Origin: Terrimonas sp.
Lineage (GTDB): Bacteria > Bacteroidota > Bacteroidia > Chitinophagales > Chitinophagaceae
Assembly: GCF_003075435.1 (NCBI RefSeq)
Contig: NZ_QCZJ01000020.1
Coordinates: forward strand, 46,783-110,782
Direction: 5' to 3'
DNA length: 64,000 nucleotides
Shown here: one piece after another, positions 45,581 through 54,979 of the stretch
How the letters are laid out: every line of letters begins with the position of its first letter
Numbering within the stretch: position 1 is the stretch's first letter
The notes under the pieces: generated by a model
The model's input: only the letters and a program-made list of their open reading frames with translations
Database searches by the model: none
What the model was told of the DNA's origin: nothing
Made by a program: the position numbers and the translations under genes

Positions 45581-46936
45581 ATGCGTTTTAAAAAAATTTC
45601 CCGCAAAGCTTTATTATTGCTCACGGTATTTATTACCGTTTTTATAGCAGGATATTTTTATGCATCACTCCCATTAATAAGCGCTTTCGGCGCCAAAACG
45701 CTTTGTTCTTCCATATACCTTCAACACCGAAATCCCAAAGTGGTAATTAAAGAAGATCTATCAGGTTTTCCATTTTCATTAGCAACATATAACATAAACA
45801 ATGCAGATTCGTCTGTATCAGTAAATGTATTTGGCCTTGCAGAAAAAAAAGCGATATTCAGAAAAGGGCTCGGCGCTACTTTAATAAATGATTTTTCAGC
45901 ATCAGATATTCGAAAACAGCAATTCAATATTCCAGCTCCTGCTATTGATCATATGAATTGGCCCGGGGGAAATAAGCTTGCAGACAGCATTCCGGCGTGC
46001 ATAAATAACCAGGAGCTTGACGAAATGCTGCAGCAGCACATCTCCGATGAACGTTCCACTACAAGAGCAGTTGTGGTTGTGCATAACGGCAAACTGATTG
46101 CAGAACAATATGCCCCGGGGTTTTCAGATAGCACTGTTATGCCTGCATGGTCTGTCAACAAAAGCATTACAGGTTGCCTGATTGGCATATTGGTAAAACA
46201 AGGTAAATTAAATATAGATGCACCTGCCCCCGTACCGCAATGGACAGGCACGCCGAAAGCATCAATCACCATCAAACAGTTATTGCAGCAAACTTCAGGG
46301 CTGGCTTATGCTGAAAATTATCTATTCCCCAGTGAAGCGACCAATATGCTTTTCAGAAAAGGCAATATGGCAAATTATGCAGAAAGCCTTCCTTTAAAAT
46401 ATACACCGGGAACCGTTTTTAATTATTCCAGCGGTAATACCAATATTTTAAGTGGTATCATAAAGAAAGTAGTAGGAAATGAAGATTATGCCTCTTTTCC
46501 ATACAGGGAATTGCTGTATAAAATCGGTATGTATTCAGCAACCCTTGAGCCTGACGCTTCGGGTATGTATGTCGGTTCCTCCTATTGTTATGCCACTGCA
46601 CGTGATTTTGCAAGGTTCGGATTGTTTTGTCTTGATAATGGAAAGTGGAACGGTCAGCAGATCCTCCCAAACAATTGGATATACTTATCAACACAACCTG
46701 CTAAAGCAGACCTATTTCAACAATATGGTATGCAATTCTGGCTAAATGGTTTTGACAAACCGAGCGCAAAAAAACATCAGTTTCCCGATGTTCCGGCTGA
46801 CATGTATTATGCTGACGGGTATGGTGGGCAGGACATATTTATCATTCCTTCGAAGCAAACAGTTATTGTAAGGCTGGGGTTAAAAAAGATTGATGAAAAT
46901 AAATTGATTGCAGGTATATTATCAACATTACCTTAA
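45581..46936 (+). CDS. Serine hydrolase, class C beta-lactamase/penicillin-binding type
   Basis: The ATG at 45581 gives 451 aa starting with a basic stretch and an N-terminal membrane helix (ALLLLTVFITVFIAGYFYAS); an ATG at 45542 is an alternative. The catalytic SxxK motif is SVNKSITG (S191, K194), the YxN-type motif is in NYSSGNTN, and the third box is around YADGYGGQDIF (HTG replaced by GYGGQ, as in esterase-like members). Such enzymes cleave esters, D-amino-acid amides or beta-lactams; substrate unknown. Likely inner-membrane-anchored and periplasmic. No antibiotic-resistance context. Confidence 0.88.
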   Translation: MRFKKISRKALLLLTVFITVFIAGYFYASLPLISAFGAKTLCSSIYLQHRNPKVVIKEDLSGFPFSLATYNINNADSSVSVNVFGLAEKKAIFRKGLGATLINDFSASDIRKQQFNIPAPAIDHMNWPGGNKLADSIPACINNQELDEMLQQHISDERSTTRAVVVVHNGKLIAEQYAPGFSDSTVMPAWSVNKSITGCLIGILVKQGKLNIDAPAPVPQWTGTPKASITIKQLLQQTSGLAYAENYLFPSEATNMLFRKGNMANYAESLPLKYTPGTVFNYSSGNTNILSGIIKKVVGNEDYASFPYRELLYKIGMYSATLEPDASGMYVGSSYCYATARDFARFGLFCLDNGKWNGQQILPNNWIYLSTQPAKADLFQQYGMQFWLNGFDKPSAKKHQFPDVPADMYYADGYGGQDIFIIPSKQTVIVRLGLKKIDENKLIAGILSTLP

Positions 46937-47074
46937 AAGCGATAAAAGTTTTTTTATTTCCCGGATTATAAAATCCAACTTTTTATTTTGATGTTTTGTA
47001 TCTGCCGCAACTTATTTTTGCCCGTCACCCATATGCTTACATTAAGCATGGCTATTATAACTCAAAAATTAAAA

Positions 47075-47800
47075 ATGCATTTGAAAATTATTTTGTTCCT
47101 GGTATTGGCAGCGGGCATGGTTATGAACGGTATGGCACAATCCCAGTTTAGCGGCTGGTTGGCTGCTTTTAATACAATCAAACTAAACAACAATTTTAGT
47201 TTTTACAGTGATGTACAGGTTAGAAGTAATGATCAATGGCAGCATATGCAATCATTACTGTTACGCCCAGGCCTGAATTATAATATTGCAAAAAATAAAA
47301 TGCTTACGGCTGGCTATGGGTATATCAGCAATCGCAGAACGGTATCTGAAGTTTCCGGGTATATGCCTGAACATCGCATCTGGGAGCAATTTATTGTTTC
47401 ACATCCGGTTGCCTTTACATCGTTATTGCACAGGTTCAGGGTGGAGCAACGCTTTATTGGAACGCCGGTAATAGAAAATAATGATCTGAAAAGAGATAAC
47501 TATGTATACGCCAACAGGTTCAGGTATTTTTTTAGAACTATTGTGCCGTTGAGTGGTGAAAAAAAGTTTGAAAAAGGCATGTTCGCCTCCCTGCAGAATG
47601 AGGTGTTTCTGAACTTTGGCAATAAGCGCAATGTTAATGGGAAAACTTTTGACCAAAACCGGGCATATGCATCTGTTGGTTATCGCGTAAGCAAAACTTT
47701 TGATATTGAAACAGGTTATATGAACCAGTATGTTTCAGGCAAAAATGATGCGATTACCAATAATCATATACTCCAGTTGGCAACATACCTGCGCCTATAA
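47075..47800 (+). CDS. DUF2490 outer-membrane protein
   Basis: The ATG at 47075 gives 241 aa with signal peptide MHLKIILFLVLAAGMVMNGM then AQ; upstream in-frame ATGs to 46988 would add residues before the signal. The mature sequence alternates in the manner of a small beta-barrel (FSGWLAAFNTIKLNNNFSFY; LLLRPGLNYNIAKNKMLTAG; GYRVSKTFDIETGYMNQYV) and ends in aromatic/hydrophobic residues (LQLATYLRL). This is the DUF2490 pattern, thought to be outer-membrane barrels of unknown function. Followed by another secreted protein gene after 49 bp. Confidence 0.85.
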   Translation: MHLKIILFLVLAAGMVMNGMAQSQFSGWLAAFNTIKLNNNFSFYSDVQVRSNDQWQHMQSLLLRPGLNYNIAKNKMLTAGYGYISNRRTVSEVSGYMPEHRIWEQFIVSHPVAFTSLLHRFRVEQRFIGTPVIENNDLKRDNYVYANRFRYFFRTIVPLSGEKKFEKGMFASLQNEVFLNFGNKRNVNGKTFDQNRAYASVGYRVSKTFDIETGYMNQYVSGKNDAITNNHILQLATYLRL

Positions 47801-47849
47801 TATTTGACCAAATTAAAGAGTAGCTTTGATTACCCAATATACTTACCGT

Positions 47850-48485
47850 ATGAAGAAAAGATTTAGCATAATTATTCCTGTTTTACTGGTTGCCTTTTCA
47901 CTATGTGCCCAACAAAACAATGATGCAGCAGGTACTTATTTTTTGCAGGACGTAAAAGATACAAATAGTGGCTTTACGCTAAAGCCAAATTATACATTCA
48001 CTTTTTTTTATACAAAAGACCAGTTTACCCGAACCGGTAGCGGAAGATGGACCCTGGATAATAACATTATTACTTTCAACAGTCGTTTAAAACCTGCCCG
48101 TGATTTCAAGCTGCTATCTTCACGCAGGGTAAATGATAATTTTGTTACTATAGCTTTTACTGACGACAATCCGCTCTATATAAAAGACATTGAATGCACA
48201 TTATATACAGCGCGTGGCCGTCAAAAAAAATTCACTAATGCAGAGGGTATCGTTCAGTTTACAAAGCAGGAAATTGATTCGGTGAAAATCATTTCATCTT
48301 TTTTTCCTGATCACCCGTTTACATATATTCCGCTCAATAAAATTCAAAACAACTTTGTATTTGAACTTGAAAAATGGATAAGTGAAGTATTCTTTTCTGA
48401 TTTCACCCTGCAGTTCTCAAATCCACATTTATCAGGAAGGCATCCATTATTACCCGGGCAGTTTAGATATACAAAAGATAATTAG
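47850..48485 (+). CDS. Secreted protein of unknown function
   Basis: The ATG at 47850 gives 211 aa with signal peptide MKKRFSIIIPVLLVAFSLCA (an ATG at 47826 is possible). The first half is a lipocalin-style short beta domain (GTYFLQDVKDTNSGFTLKPN; FTRTGSGRWTLDNNIITFNS), the second resembles a carboxypeptidase-regulatory-like sandwich (IKDIECTLYTARGRQKKFTN then AEGIVQFTKQEIDSVKI). No family named with confidence. Convergent with the DinB gene. Confidence 0.55.
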   Translation: MKKRFSIIIPVLLVAFSLCAQQNNDAAGTYFLQDVKDTNSGFTLKPNYTFTFFYTKDQFTRTGSGRWTLDNNIITFNSRLKPARDFKLLSSRRVNDNFVTIAFTDDNPLYIKDIECTLYTARGRQKKFTNAEGIVQFTKQEIDSVKIISSFFPDHPFTYIPLNKIQNNFVFELEKWISEVFFSDFTLQFSNPHLSGRHPLLPGQFRYTKDN

Positions 48486-48558
48486 GGTCAGGTGATAAAT
48501 ACTTATTCACTATCCCGATCACCATTGCCTTATACCCTATACCTTACATTATCTGCCG

Positions 48559-49053
48559 CTATTTTTCATCAGCCGAAGGACCATACATGCCTGGTACCGG
48601 AATATTTAACAACCGCAGGTAAACAGACAACTGACCGCGATGATGGATAATATGATTCATCAGCATACTCCTTAGCGCTACCTTTTTAGGCAGGCTAACA
48701 ACAACAATTTCTCCCCTGCGAAGTATCCAGTTCTCATTTAACACTTCATCGGTAGCGGCTTGCAGCGTTGCAATTGCCTGTTCAAGGTTTTGTTCAAAAA
48801 AATCCAGCAATTCTTTCGTATCAGCAGCTTTACAACGGTTGAGCGGTGTTTTTGTAAAATCAAATTCCGGCATATTTATTATTAAGCCTGCCCACTGTGT
48901 AAGCTCTGCAATATGACTTGCTAACCTGCCTGCCGCCATACTTTTTTCATGTGGTTTCCATTCAAAATGTTCTCCGGGTATACGTGACAGTATTTTTTGT
49001 GTATTGGATGCCTCATGTTTTAACTCAGCAGCCATTGAAATGCCCAGTGCCAT
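48559..49053 (-). CDS. DinB-family four-helix protein
   Basis: 164 aa. The DinB/YfiT fold is indicated by spaced metal-ligand-type His: ASHIAELTQW in helix 2 and MNHIIHHRGQLSVYLRLLNI in helix 4, the family signature. N-terminal EWKPHEKSMAAGRLASHI is typical. Members are putative metal-dependent hydrolases or bacillithiol/mycothiol-type transferases; the Bacteroidota versions are uncharacterised. Divergent from the esterase gene, 77 bp apart. Confidence 0.85.
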   Translation of the reverse strand: MALGISMAAELKHEASNTQKILSRIPGEHFEWKPHEKSMAAGRLASHIAELTQWAGLIINMPEFDFTKTPLNRCKAADTKELLDFFEQNLEQAIATLQAATDEVLNENWILRRGEIVVVSLPKKVALRSMLMNHIIHHRGQLSVYLRLLNIPVPGMYGPSADEK

Positions 49054-49083
49054 ATATATTTTTTTATAAAGATAGAATTGATT

Positions 49084-49114
49084 TTGTGATGGACTTTTTC
49101 TTTCCTATCTTTTG
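49084..49114 (+). promoter_or_regulatory. Candidate promoter of the acetylesterase gene
   Basis: TTG (49084-49086) and TATCTTTTG (49106-49114, the TAnnTTTG consensus with one extra T) are 19 bp apart, in the 77-bp divergent spacer and 16 bp from the ATG at 49131. Confidence 0.35.
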
Positions 49115-49130
49115 CAAAAAATATTTCTGT

Positions 49131-50558
49131 ATGTCCAAAACGATTGTATCGCGTTCAGTTTTCTTTTTTCTCACATTATTTATTGCGGTTAACAGCTTTG
49201 CCCAGGTACGCCTGCCCGCAATATTTTCTGACAATATGGTGCTGCAAAGAGAAGCTGACGTAACAGTTTGGGGATGGTCATCTCCCGGTGAAAAAATATT
49301 TATCAGCAATACCTGGAATAATAATGTTGATTCTGTGCAGGCAACCGGTTTTGCAAAATGGAATATAAAAATTAAAACGCCTGCAGCCGGCGGTCCCTAT
49401 ACCCTTACCATTAAAGGAAGCAACACCATTACATTGCAAAATGTGATGATAGGTGAAGTTTGGGTATGTTCAGGTCAATCCAATATGGAATGGAGCAGCG
49501 TGAACGGGTTACCGGAAATGGATGCAGAACTACCTAACAGCACAAATCCGAATATACGTTTGTTTCATCTTCCCAAAACAACAGCCATATACCCGCAGGA
49601 CAACAATGCAGGCACGTGGAAAAACTGCGATCCCGCATCACTAAAAAACTTTAGTGCTGTTGCCTACTTTTTCGGAAAAAAATTACAGAAAGAATTAAAT
49701 ATCCCTATCGGGCTTATCAATACCAGTTGGGGAGGCACGCCTGCGGAAGTATGGACACCCGCTGATGCCGTAAACAATGATAACGAACTAAAAGCAGCTG
49801 CCGCAAAACAGGGCATAAACAATTGGTGGCCCACAGTATCCGGCGCAACTTATAACGCAATGATATATCCCATCACCAGCTTCAATATTGCAGGCGCTAT
49901 ATGGTACCAGGGAGAAAGTAATACAGGTACAGCATCTTCCTACAAAAAGCTGATGACAACAATGATTGACAGCTGGCGCAAAGCATGGAATAAAGATTTT
50001 CCTTTTTATTATGTGCAGATCGCTCCATTTAAATATGGCAATAAAAATATTGCTGCATTACTGCGTGAAGCGCAAACACAAACACTATCTCACCCTAAAA
50101 CAGGTATGGTTGTAATTACCGACCTGGTGGAAAATGTAAAGGATATTCATCCAAGACAAAAAATTGGCGTTGGAGAAAGGCTGGCTGCATGGGCATTAGC
50201 GGATACTTATAACAAACAGGGCATAAGTTACAAAAGCCCTGTATACAAAAACATGGAAGTGAATAAAAATAAAATAACTGTTTACTTCAACAATGCAGCA
50301 GATGGCTTAATACTTAAAGGAGCGGATAAAAAAGCTACGGAATTTTATATAGCCGGTGAAGACAAAAACTTTTTACCGGCAGATGTAAAGATAGAAGGTG
50401 ATCATGTTATTCTTTCCAACAAACAAATCAAAAACCCGGTTGCAGCGCGTTTTTCATTCAGCAATACCGCTATCGGAAATATTTTTAACAAGGCAGGCTT
50501 ACCTGTAGACCCATTCAGAACTGATAACTGGGATGTGGATACAGGTAAAGAAGAATAA
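49131..50558 (+). CDS. Secreted sialate O-acetylesterase-like SGNH hydrolase
   Basis: The ATG at 49131 gives 475 aa with signal peptide SVFFFLTLFIAVNSFAQ; the frame is open to 48918, overlapping the DinB gene, and was rejected upstream. It opens with the Ig-like N-terminal strand pair of the family (LPAIFSDNMVLQREADVTVW), then the catalytic Ser in VCSGQSNMEW, the block GAIWYQGESNTG, and the Asp/His pair in DIHPRQKIGVGERLA. Members remove O-acetyl groups from sialic acid or hemicellulose. With arabinofuranosidase and sialidase-like genes nearby, a role in deacetylating complex glycans is plausible, but the true substrate is open. Confidence 0.9.
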   Translation: MSKTIVSRSVFFFLTLFIAVNSFAQVRLPAIFSDNMVLQREADVTVWGWSSPGEKIFISNTWNNNVDSVQATGFAKWNIKIKTPAAGGPYTLTIKGSNTITLQNVMIGEVWVCSGQSNMEWSSVNGLPEMDAELPNSTNPNIRLFHLPKTTAIYPQDNNAGTWKNCDPASLKNFSAVAYFFGKKLQKELNIPIGLINTSWGGTPAEVWTPADAVNNDNELKAAAAKQGINNWWPTVSGATYNAMIYPITSFNIAGAIWYQGESNTGTASSYKKLMTTMIDSWRKAWNKDFPFYYVQIAPFKYGNKNIAALLREAQTQTLSHPKTGMVVITDLVENVKDIHPRQKIGVGERLAAWALADTYNKQGISYKSPVYKNMEVNKNKITVYFNNAADGLILKGADKKATEFYIAGEDKNFLPADVKIEGDHVILSNKQIKNPVAARFSFSNTAIGNIFNKAGLPVDPFRTDNWDVDTGKEE

Positions 50559-50631
50559 ATAATTGATTGCTGTTATCCGTCAATCCGTATGCTTTGATGC
50601 TATAGATTTTTGAAAAAACATAAAGCATCTT

Positions 50632-51324
50632 ATGGCTAATTTCTTTATTTCTTATTCAAGGAAAAATACGGATATAGCAAAAAGGATAAGGAATCTCATA
50701 TCCAGACTTGATACAGCCCATGATGTATTTTTAGATACAGAGTCAATAAAGGCAGGGGCAGACTGGAAAAAGGAATTAGAGAACCGGATAAAAAAGTGTG
50801 ATCATTTTATTTATATTCATTCACCTGAATCTTTACAATCAAAATATATAAAGCAGGAACTTGCCTGGGTGCAGCAATCTGAATTGAAAACCGGTATTCG
50901 CAAATTAATTGTTTACCGGCTGCAGTTCGCAGACATCATACCGCAATTAGCAGCATACCAGATATTGGATGCGACCGATGATTTTACGATTGATTTTTTC
51001 AAATTAATGTCGGGTATTTTACAAAGCAATAGCTTTTACACTGTTGAGCATGAAATTCAGTTGGCAGATGAATGGTGGTATAATGGCAAATTCTGGATAG
51101 ATGCTCCTCCCGAATTTCTTAAAAAAATTCAAATGGTGGAATACAGGTTTGACTACGGATGGGATACAGACGCAATCGAAACTGTTAAAGCTTCACCCAC
51201 TTCGTTAAAAAATAAGTTTAAAAAAAGCTTTGAAACCAAATATCATTTCACAGTATTTGTGGTGATATATTTATGGAATACAAAAGAACTGTATTTCGTT
51301 AAAACCATACCTGTTTTTCATTGA
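50632..51324 (+). CDS. TIR-domain protein with putative prokaryotic YEATS-like C-terminus
   Basis: 230 aa, no signal peptide. Residues 1-~135 are a TIR domain: FFISYSRKN (box 1), VFLDTESIKAG with DWKKEL, HFIYIHSPESLQSKYIKQEL. E76 in the last is at the position of the catalytic Glu of NADase TIRs. Residues ~145-230 (EWWYNGKFWIDAPPEFLKKI; MVEYRFDYGWDTD; FTVFVVIYLWNTKELYFVK) look like a prokaryotic YEATS-type beta-sandwich, a domain reported coupled to TIR effectors in conflict systems. The TIR call is firm, the YEATS call is inference. The next gene starts 2 bp after the stop. Confidence 0.8.
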   Translation: MANFFISYSRKNTDIAKRIRNLISRLDTAHDVFLDTESIKAGADWKKELENRIKKCDHFIYIHSPESLQSKYIKQELAWVQQSELKTGIRKLIVYRLQFADIIPQLAAYQILDATDDFTIDFFKLMSGILQSNSFYTVEHEIQLADEWWYNGKFWIDAPPEFLKKIQMVEYRFDYGWDTDAIETVKASPTSLKNKFKKSFETKYHFTVFVVIYLWNTKELYFVKTIPVFH

Positions 51325-51325
51325 T

Positions 51326-51823
51326 ATGATGTCTAAAAAGTTTTCAGCAGTAATTGAAATCATAGGTATCAATCCTTTTGTATTTGTTCCAGTTAAAATC
51401 CTGGATGCTCTTTTTACCTCGTCAGGAAAAAATAAGGGGCCAATACCGGTAAAAGGAACGATAAACAATTTGCCCTATAAGCAAACGCTGGTAAAATATG
51501 CAGGGCACTGGCGGCTTTATATTAATACGGTAATGCTCAAAGATTCTCCCAAACACGCAGGAAAAAAAATAGCTATCACTATTGAGCATGACCCTGAAGA
51601 CAGAAGCGTGCCATTTCATCCAAAGCTGTCTGCGGCGTTGGATAACAACAAAAAAGCAAAAAAAATTTATGAATCGCTTTCGCCTTCCCTGCAAAAGGAA
51701 ATAAACAGGTATATAGCAGGATTGAAAACAGCAGAAAGCATAAGTAAAAACGTTGACCGTGCCATAGGATTTTTGTTGGGCAGGGAAAGATTTGTGGGCA
51801 GACCTCCGCTCCAAAGTAATTAG
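51326..51823 (+). CDS. DUF1905 / YdeI-OmpD-associated domain protein
   Basis: 165 aa. The N-terminal ~95 residues (FSAVIEIIGINPFVFVPVKI; KGPIPVKGTINNLPYKQTLV; HWRLYINTVMLK) are a DUF1905 beta-barrel. The C-terminal ~65 residues (FHPKLSAALDNNKKAKKIYE; SLQKEINRYIAGLKTAES; NVDRAIGFLLGRERFVGRPP) are a YdeI/OmpD-associated helical domain. The function is unknown; such proteins are usually solitary. The start 2 bp after the TIR gene stop (ATGATG gives two options) suggests cotranscription, which would be unusual for the family. Confidence 0.85.
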   Translation: MMSKKFSAVIEIIGINPFVFVPVKILDALFTSSGKNKGPIPVKGTINNLPYKQTLVKYAGHWRLYINTVMLKDSPKHAGKKIAITIEHDPEDRSVPFHPKLSAALDNNKKAKKIYESLSPSLQKEINRYIAGLKTAESISKNVDRAIGFLLGRERFVGRPPLQSN

Positions 51824-51843
51824 CGCCTCCGCATATTCAATCC

Positions 51844-53538
51844 TTATCTCGCCACCACCGTTACAAGGTAATGCGTAGCTACTACAGACGGCCTTGTTTT
51901 ATAGTTTATAAACGCACCGGTTAGTTTGCTGGCGTGGTAATAAGGGAAATTATGTGTATCGGTTATTTCCAAACCACTGTTTCGTATTGCCTCCAACCCT
52001 TCCTGTGTAGTGTAAATTAAAAGCGGCTGCTTTGCATATTCTTTTAGCCGGGTAAGGTCACCATATACCACTTCTTTTTTTGTATAAAAGGTAAACGAGT
52101 GAGAAAATGTGCCATACACTGCAGCCCGTGTCACACTACTATCCGTTGTTTTATTTGAAAATTCAGCAGCATTGCTCCCGCTCTGGTAATCTATAAGAGC
52201 AGTATAAAAAAATATGTTTAGAAACCCATAAGCACCAAGCGCTGCCAAAAAGCTTTTCCCTGTTATGCCGGTGAGTCCATTTTTTTTGAATACCAAAAGC
52301 GTAACAACAATTACCAACAGCATATATATAATTGCCACTATTGTATGAGCAGGGTGGTAAAAATATATCAACAGCATTGGTATTAATAACAAAGCGCCAA
52401 TGATAATAGATTGTATCACGCTTATTACCCGTATCCATGCCTGCTTTTGCAACTGGCAGAGATATTGAGCGGTTATAATACAAAAGAAGGGAAACAGGAT
52501 ATTTAAATAATGAGGCAGTTGAAATTTTGATAATGAAAAGATCAGGAGCATAATCATTCCTCCGCCAACTGTAATATATTCCTGTTTGGAAAAGAGTTTA
52601 CCGGATTTAAATATCTTCCAGTATAATGCAATATAAAATATCAGCGACCAGGGCAGAAAAGCCCATAGCATGGTATGTACATAGAAAAATGGATCACCTT
52701 TTCCTTTGATTGGACCATTATTAAGAAATCGCCCGAACTGGCTGTCCCAAAAAAAGAAGCGAACGCCTGATACACCCGTTGTTCCAAACACTTCTTTTTC
52801 AGGATGCAGATCAAACTGCATATATAAAGTATACACTTCAGGCAATGAGAAAACAGCAATCAGTACAAAAGCAATGATCCACTTATAGCTGAGCAATTGC
52901 CTAACATCTCTTTTAATGATCCAGTGAACGATAAAACCTGCGCCGATAGAGATCAGTACAAAAGGGCCTTTGGTCATAACAGCAAAAGCAGCCAATAAAG
53001 CACCCCATACTATATGCCGGCTTATTTTATGGTTTAATGAAGCAATATAAAAATGATATACACTGCCAATGATAAAACCGGTAAGGTAAGGCTCTGCACG
53101 AACATCATTATTGGATATTACAAGGTGCGCTGCCGATAAGTACAACAACACACCCAGTTGTGCAATACTCCTGTTATAAGCTTTGAATGCAAATTTATAT
53201 GTATAATAAGCGCCCATCATCCAGCACAAAAATGCCGGCAGCTTATAGGCAAAAGTATTTATTCCAAAAATCTTATAGCTTACCGCTATCAGCCAAAAAG
53301 GAAAATGAGGCTTATCTAACCAGTCTTTACCAAATACCATCAGGTTCACAAAATCATTACGCTCAACAATTGTTTTAGCAACCATTGCATACAGCGTTCC
53401 ATCCGAATCCAGTATTGTTACAAAAAAACCTGTGGCATTAATAACAATCCCGGCAATACAAAGCGGTGTGAACCATTTTGCCAGCCATGTATTCCAACTG
53501 TTACCGGATGCAAAACCAGGAGCTTGCGTTACAAACAT
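51844..53538 (-). CDS. Glycosyltransferase family 39-like membrane protein (ArnT/PMT type)
   Basis: 564 aa with about twelve hydrophobic segments in the N-terminal two thirds. The first extramembrane loop holds the acidic motif ILDSDGTLYAMVAKTIVERN, matching the catalytic Asp-containing loop of GT39/GT83 enzymes, and later AHLVISNNDVRAEPYLTGFI, a second conserved acidic loop. The last ~120 residues are periplasmic. Such enzymes transfer sugars from polyprenyl-phosphate donors onto lipids or proteins at the outer face of the inner membrane. Neighbours do not reveal the acceptor. Confidence 0.88.
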   Translation of the reverse strand: MFVTQAPGFASGNSWNTWLAKWFTPLCIAGIVINATGFFVTILDSDGTLYAMVAKTIVERNDFVNLMVFGKDWLDKPHFPFWLIAVSYKIFGINTFAYKLPAFLCWMMGAYYTYKFAFKAYNRSIAQLGVLLYLSAAHLVISNNDVRAEPYLTGFIIGSVYHFYIASLNHKISRHIVWGALLAAFAVMTKGPFVLISIGAGFIVHWIIKRDVRQLLSYKWIIAFVLIAVFSLPEVYTLYMQFDLHPEKEVFGTTGVSGVRFFFWDSQFGRFLNNGPIKGKGDPFFYVHTMLWAFLPWSLIFYIALYWKIFKSGKLFSKQEYITVGGGMIMLLIFSLSKFQLPHYLNILFPFFCIITAQYLCQLQKQAWIRVISVIQSIIIGALLLIPMLLIYFYHPAHTIVAIIYMLLVIVVTLLVFKKNGLTGITGKSFLAALGAYGFLNIFFYTALIDYQSGSNAAEFSNKTTDSSVTRAAVYGTFSHSFTFYTKKEVVYGDLTRLKEYAKQPLLIYTTQEGLEAIRNSGLEITDTHNFPYYHASKLTGAFINYKTRPSVVATHYLVTVVAR

Positions 53539-53625
53539 TATTCAATTATTAACCTGCAAAATATTTAAAAAACAGACCAGTATAATTTATTTTTAATGCG
53601 CTCTCTAACATTAAAGCCATATATT

Positions 53626-54792
53626 ATGAAATATGCAGTTTTTATTTCCCTTTTTTATGTCTCCCTAACATTACAAGCCCAAAAACTTAGTGTACCCGGC
53701 ACTGTTATAACTCACAGCCCTGCCAGCAGCGGTTTATATATTGGTTCACCAAGTATTTGCATACTTAAGGATGGAAGCTATCTCGCATCACATGATTTGT
53801 TTGGCCCTTCATCCAATGAATTTGAAAAGCCGGTGTCGAAAATATATCGTTCAACCAATAAAGGGAAAACATGGAAGGAGGTGGCTGTTATTAACGGCCA
53901 GTTTTGGTCAAAACTATTTACTTACAGAGGTAAACTGTACTTTTTTGGAACCAGCAAACATCATGGAAATACCATCATAAGAACTTCTGCCGATAATGGC
54001 AGCACATGGTCCGAGCCGGTGGATGCCAATCATGGATTGCTGTTGCAGGGCGAATATCATTGCGCTCCTATGCCATTTGTTGAATACAACGGTAAACTTT
54101 GGCGTGCTATGGAAGACGCGATGGGAGAAGTTAAAAAATGGGGAAAAAGATACGGCGCATTTATGATGAGTATAGAGGTTGATAAAGACCCTATGCTGGC
54201 TTCGAACTGGCAAACCAGCAACGTATTGCATTATGATTCAACTATGCTGAATGGCAATTTCGGCGCATGGATTGAAGGCAATGCGGTTGTAACGCCGGAT
54301 GGGAACATTATTGATATGTTACGGGTAGACGACAGATCAACACTTGATGAGAAAGCAGCCATTGTAAAAATAAGCAGTGATGGTAAAACAGCATCTTTTG
54401 ATGCTGCTACAGGATTTATCGCATTTCCCGGTGGTAGTAAAAAATTTACTATACGTTATGATAGTATTTCAAAATTATACTGGACGATCAGCAATTATAT
54501 TCCCGACAGTATAAAACAAAAAAATATTGGCAGAAACCCTGCAAGCATACGTAATACACAAGCATTATTCAGCTCGCCCGATTTGACTAACTGGAGTTTT
54601 CGCAAGTTGCTATTACAGCACCCTGATATTATCAATCACGGTTTTCAGTACGTAGACTGGCTGTTTTATAAAAATGATATTTTATTCGTAAGCAGAACGG
54701 CTTATGATGATGGAGAAGGTGGTGCGCATAATAATCATGACGCTAACTATTTAACTTTTCACAGGATTAAGAAATTCAGGAAAACACTTTAA
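53626..54792 (+). CDS. Secreted sialidase-like beta-propeller protein
   Basis: The ATG at 53626 gives 388 aa with signal peptide MKYAVFISLFYVSLTLQAQ (an ATG ten codons upstream is possible). Two Asp-box (BNR) motifs, STNKGKTW and SADNGSTW, and repeated propeller blades (PSICILKDGSYLASHDLFGP; NAVVTPDGNIIDMLRVDD; NTQALFSSPDLTNWSF) place it in the sialidase superfamily fold. The FRIP Arg motif of true GH33 sialidases is not seen, so activity on sialic acid is uncertain; exo-glycosidase or binding roles are possible. Isolated transcription unit. Confidence 0.75.
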   Translation: MKYAVFISLFYVSLTLQAQKLSVPGTVITHSPASSGLYIGSPSICILKDGSYLASHDLFGPSSNEFEKPVSKIYRSTNKGKTWKEVAVINGQFWSKLFTYRGKLYFFGTSKHHGNTIIRTSADNGSTWSEPVDANHGLLLQGEYHCAPMPFVEYNGKLWRAMEDAMGEVKKWGKRYGAFMMSIEVDKDPMLASNWQTSNVLHYDSTMLNGNFGAWIEGNAVVTPDGNIIDMLRVDDRSTLDEKAAIVKISSDGKTASFDAATGFIAFPGGSKKFTIRYDSISKLYWTISNYIPDSIKQKNIGRNPASIRNTQALFSSPDLTNWSFRKLLLQHPDIINHGFQYVDWLFYKNDILFVSRTAYDDGEGGAHNNHDANYLTFHRIKKFRKTL

Positions 54793-54979
54793 GACCATAC
54801 CATATCATCATGCCAGGTATAAGATTTTCTGAATTAATCTTTAGGCTCAATAATAAACTTCCGGGAAATCCAGTTTAAATAGCCGGCTGTTTTTAACTGT
54901 TTATATACTGATAGGTTAATCCGGCAACATCTGTTTATAGGTGCTTAAAAATCATTTACCTTAGCATTTCGTTCATTTT

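Noticed and set aside
48918..49130. N-terminal extension of the acetylesterase reading frame
   Set aside because: It would overlap the DinB gene and put 71 non-conserved residues ahead of a clean signal peptide; the start at 49131 is better.
50632..51823. Calling the TIR and DUF1905 genes a named anti-phage system
   Set aside because: The usual sensors or partners of known TIR systems are absent and DUF1905/YdeI proteins are normally solitary; adjacency alone is not enough.
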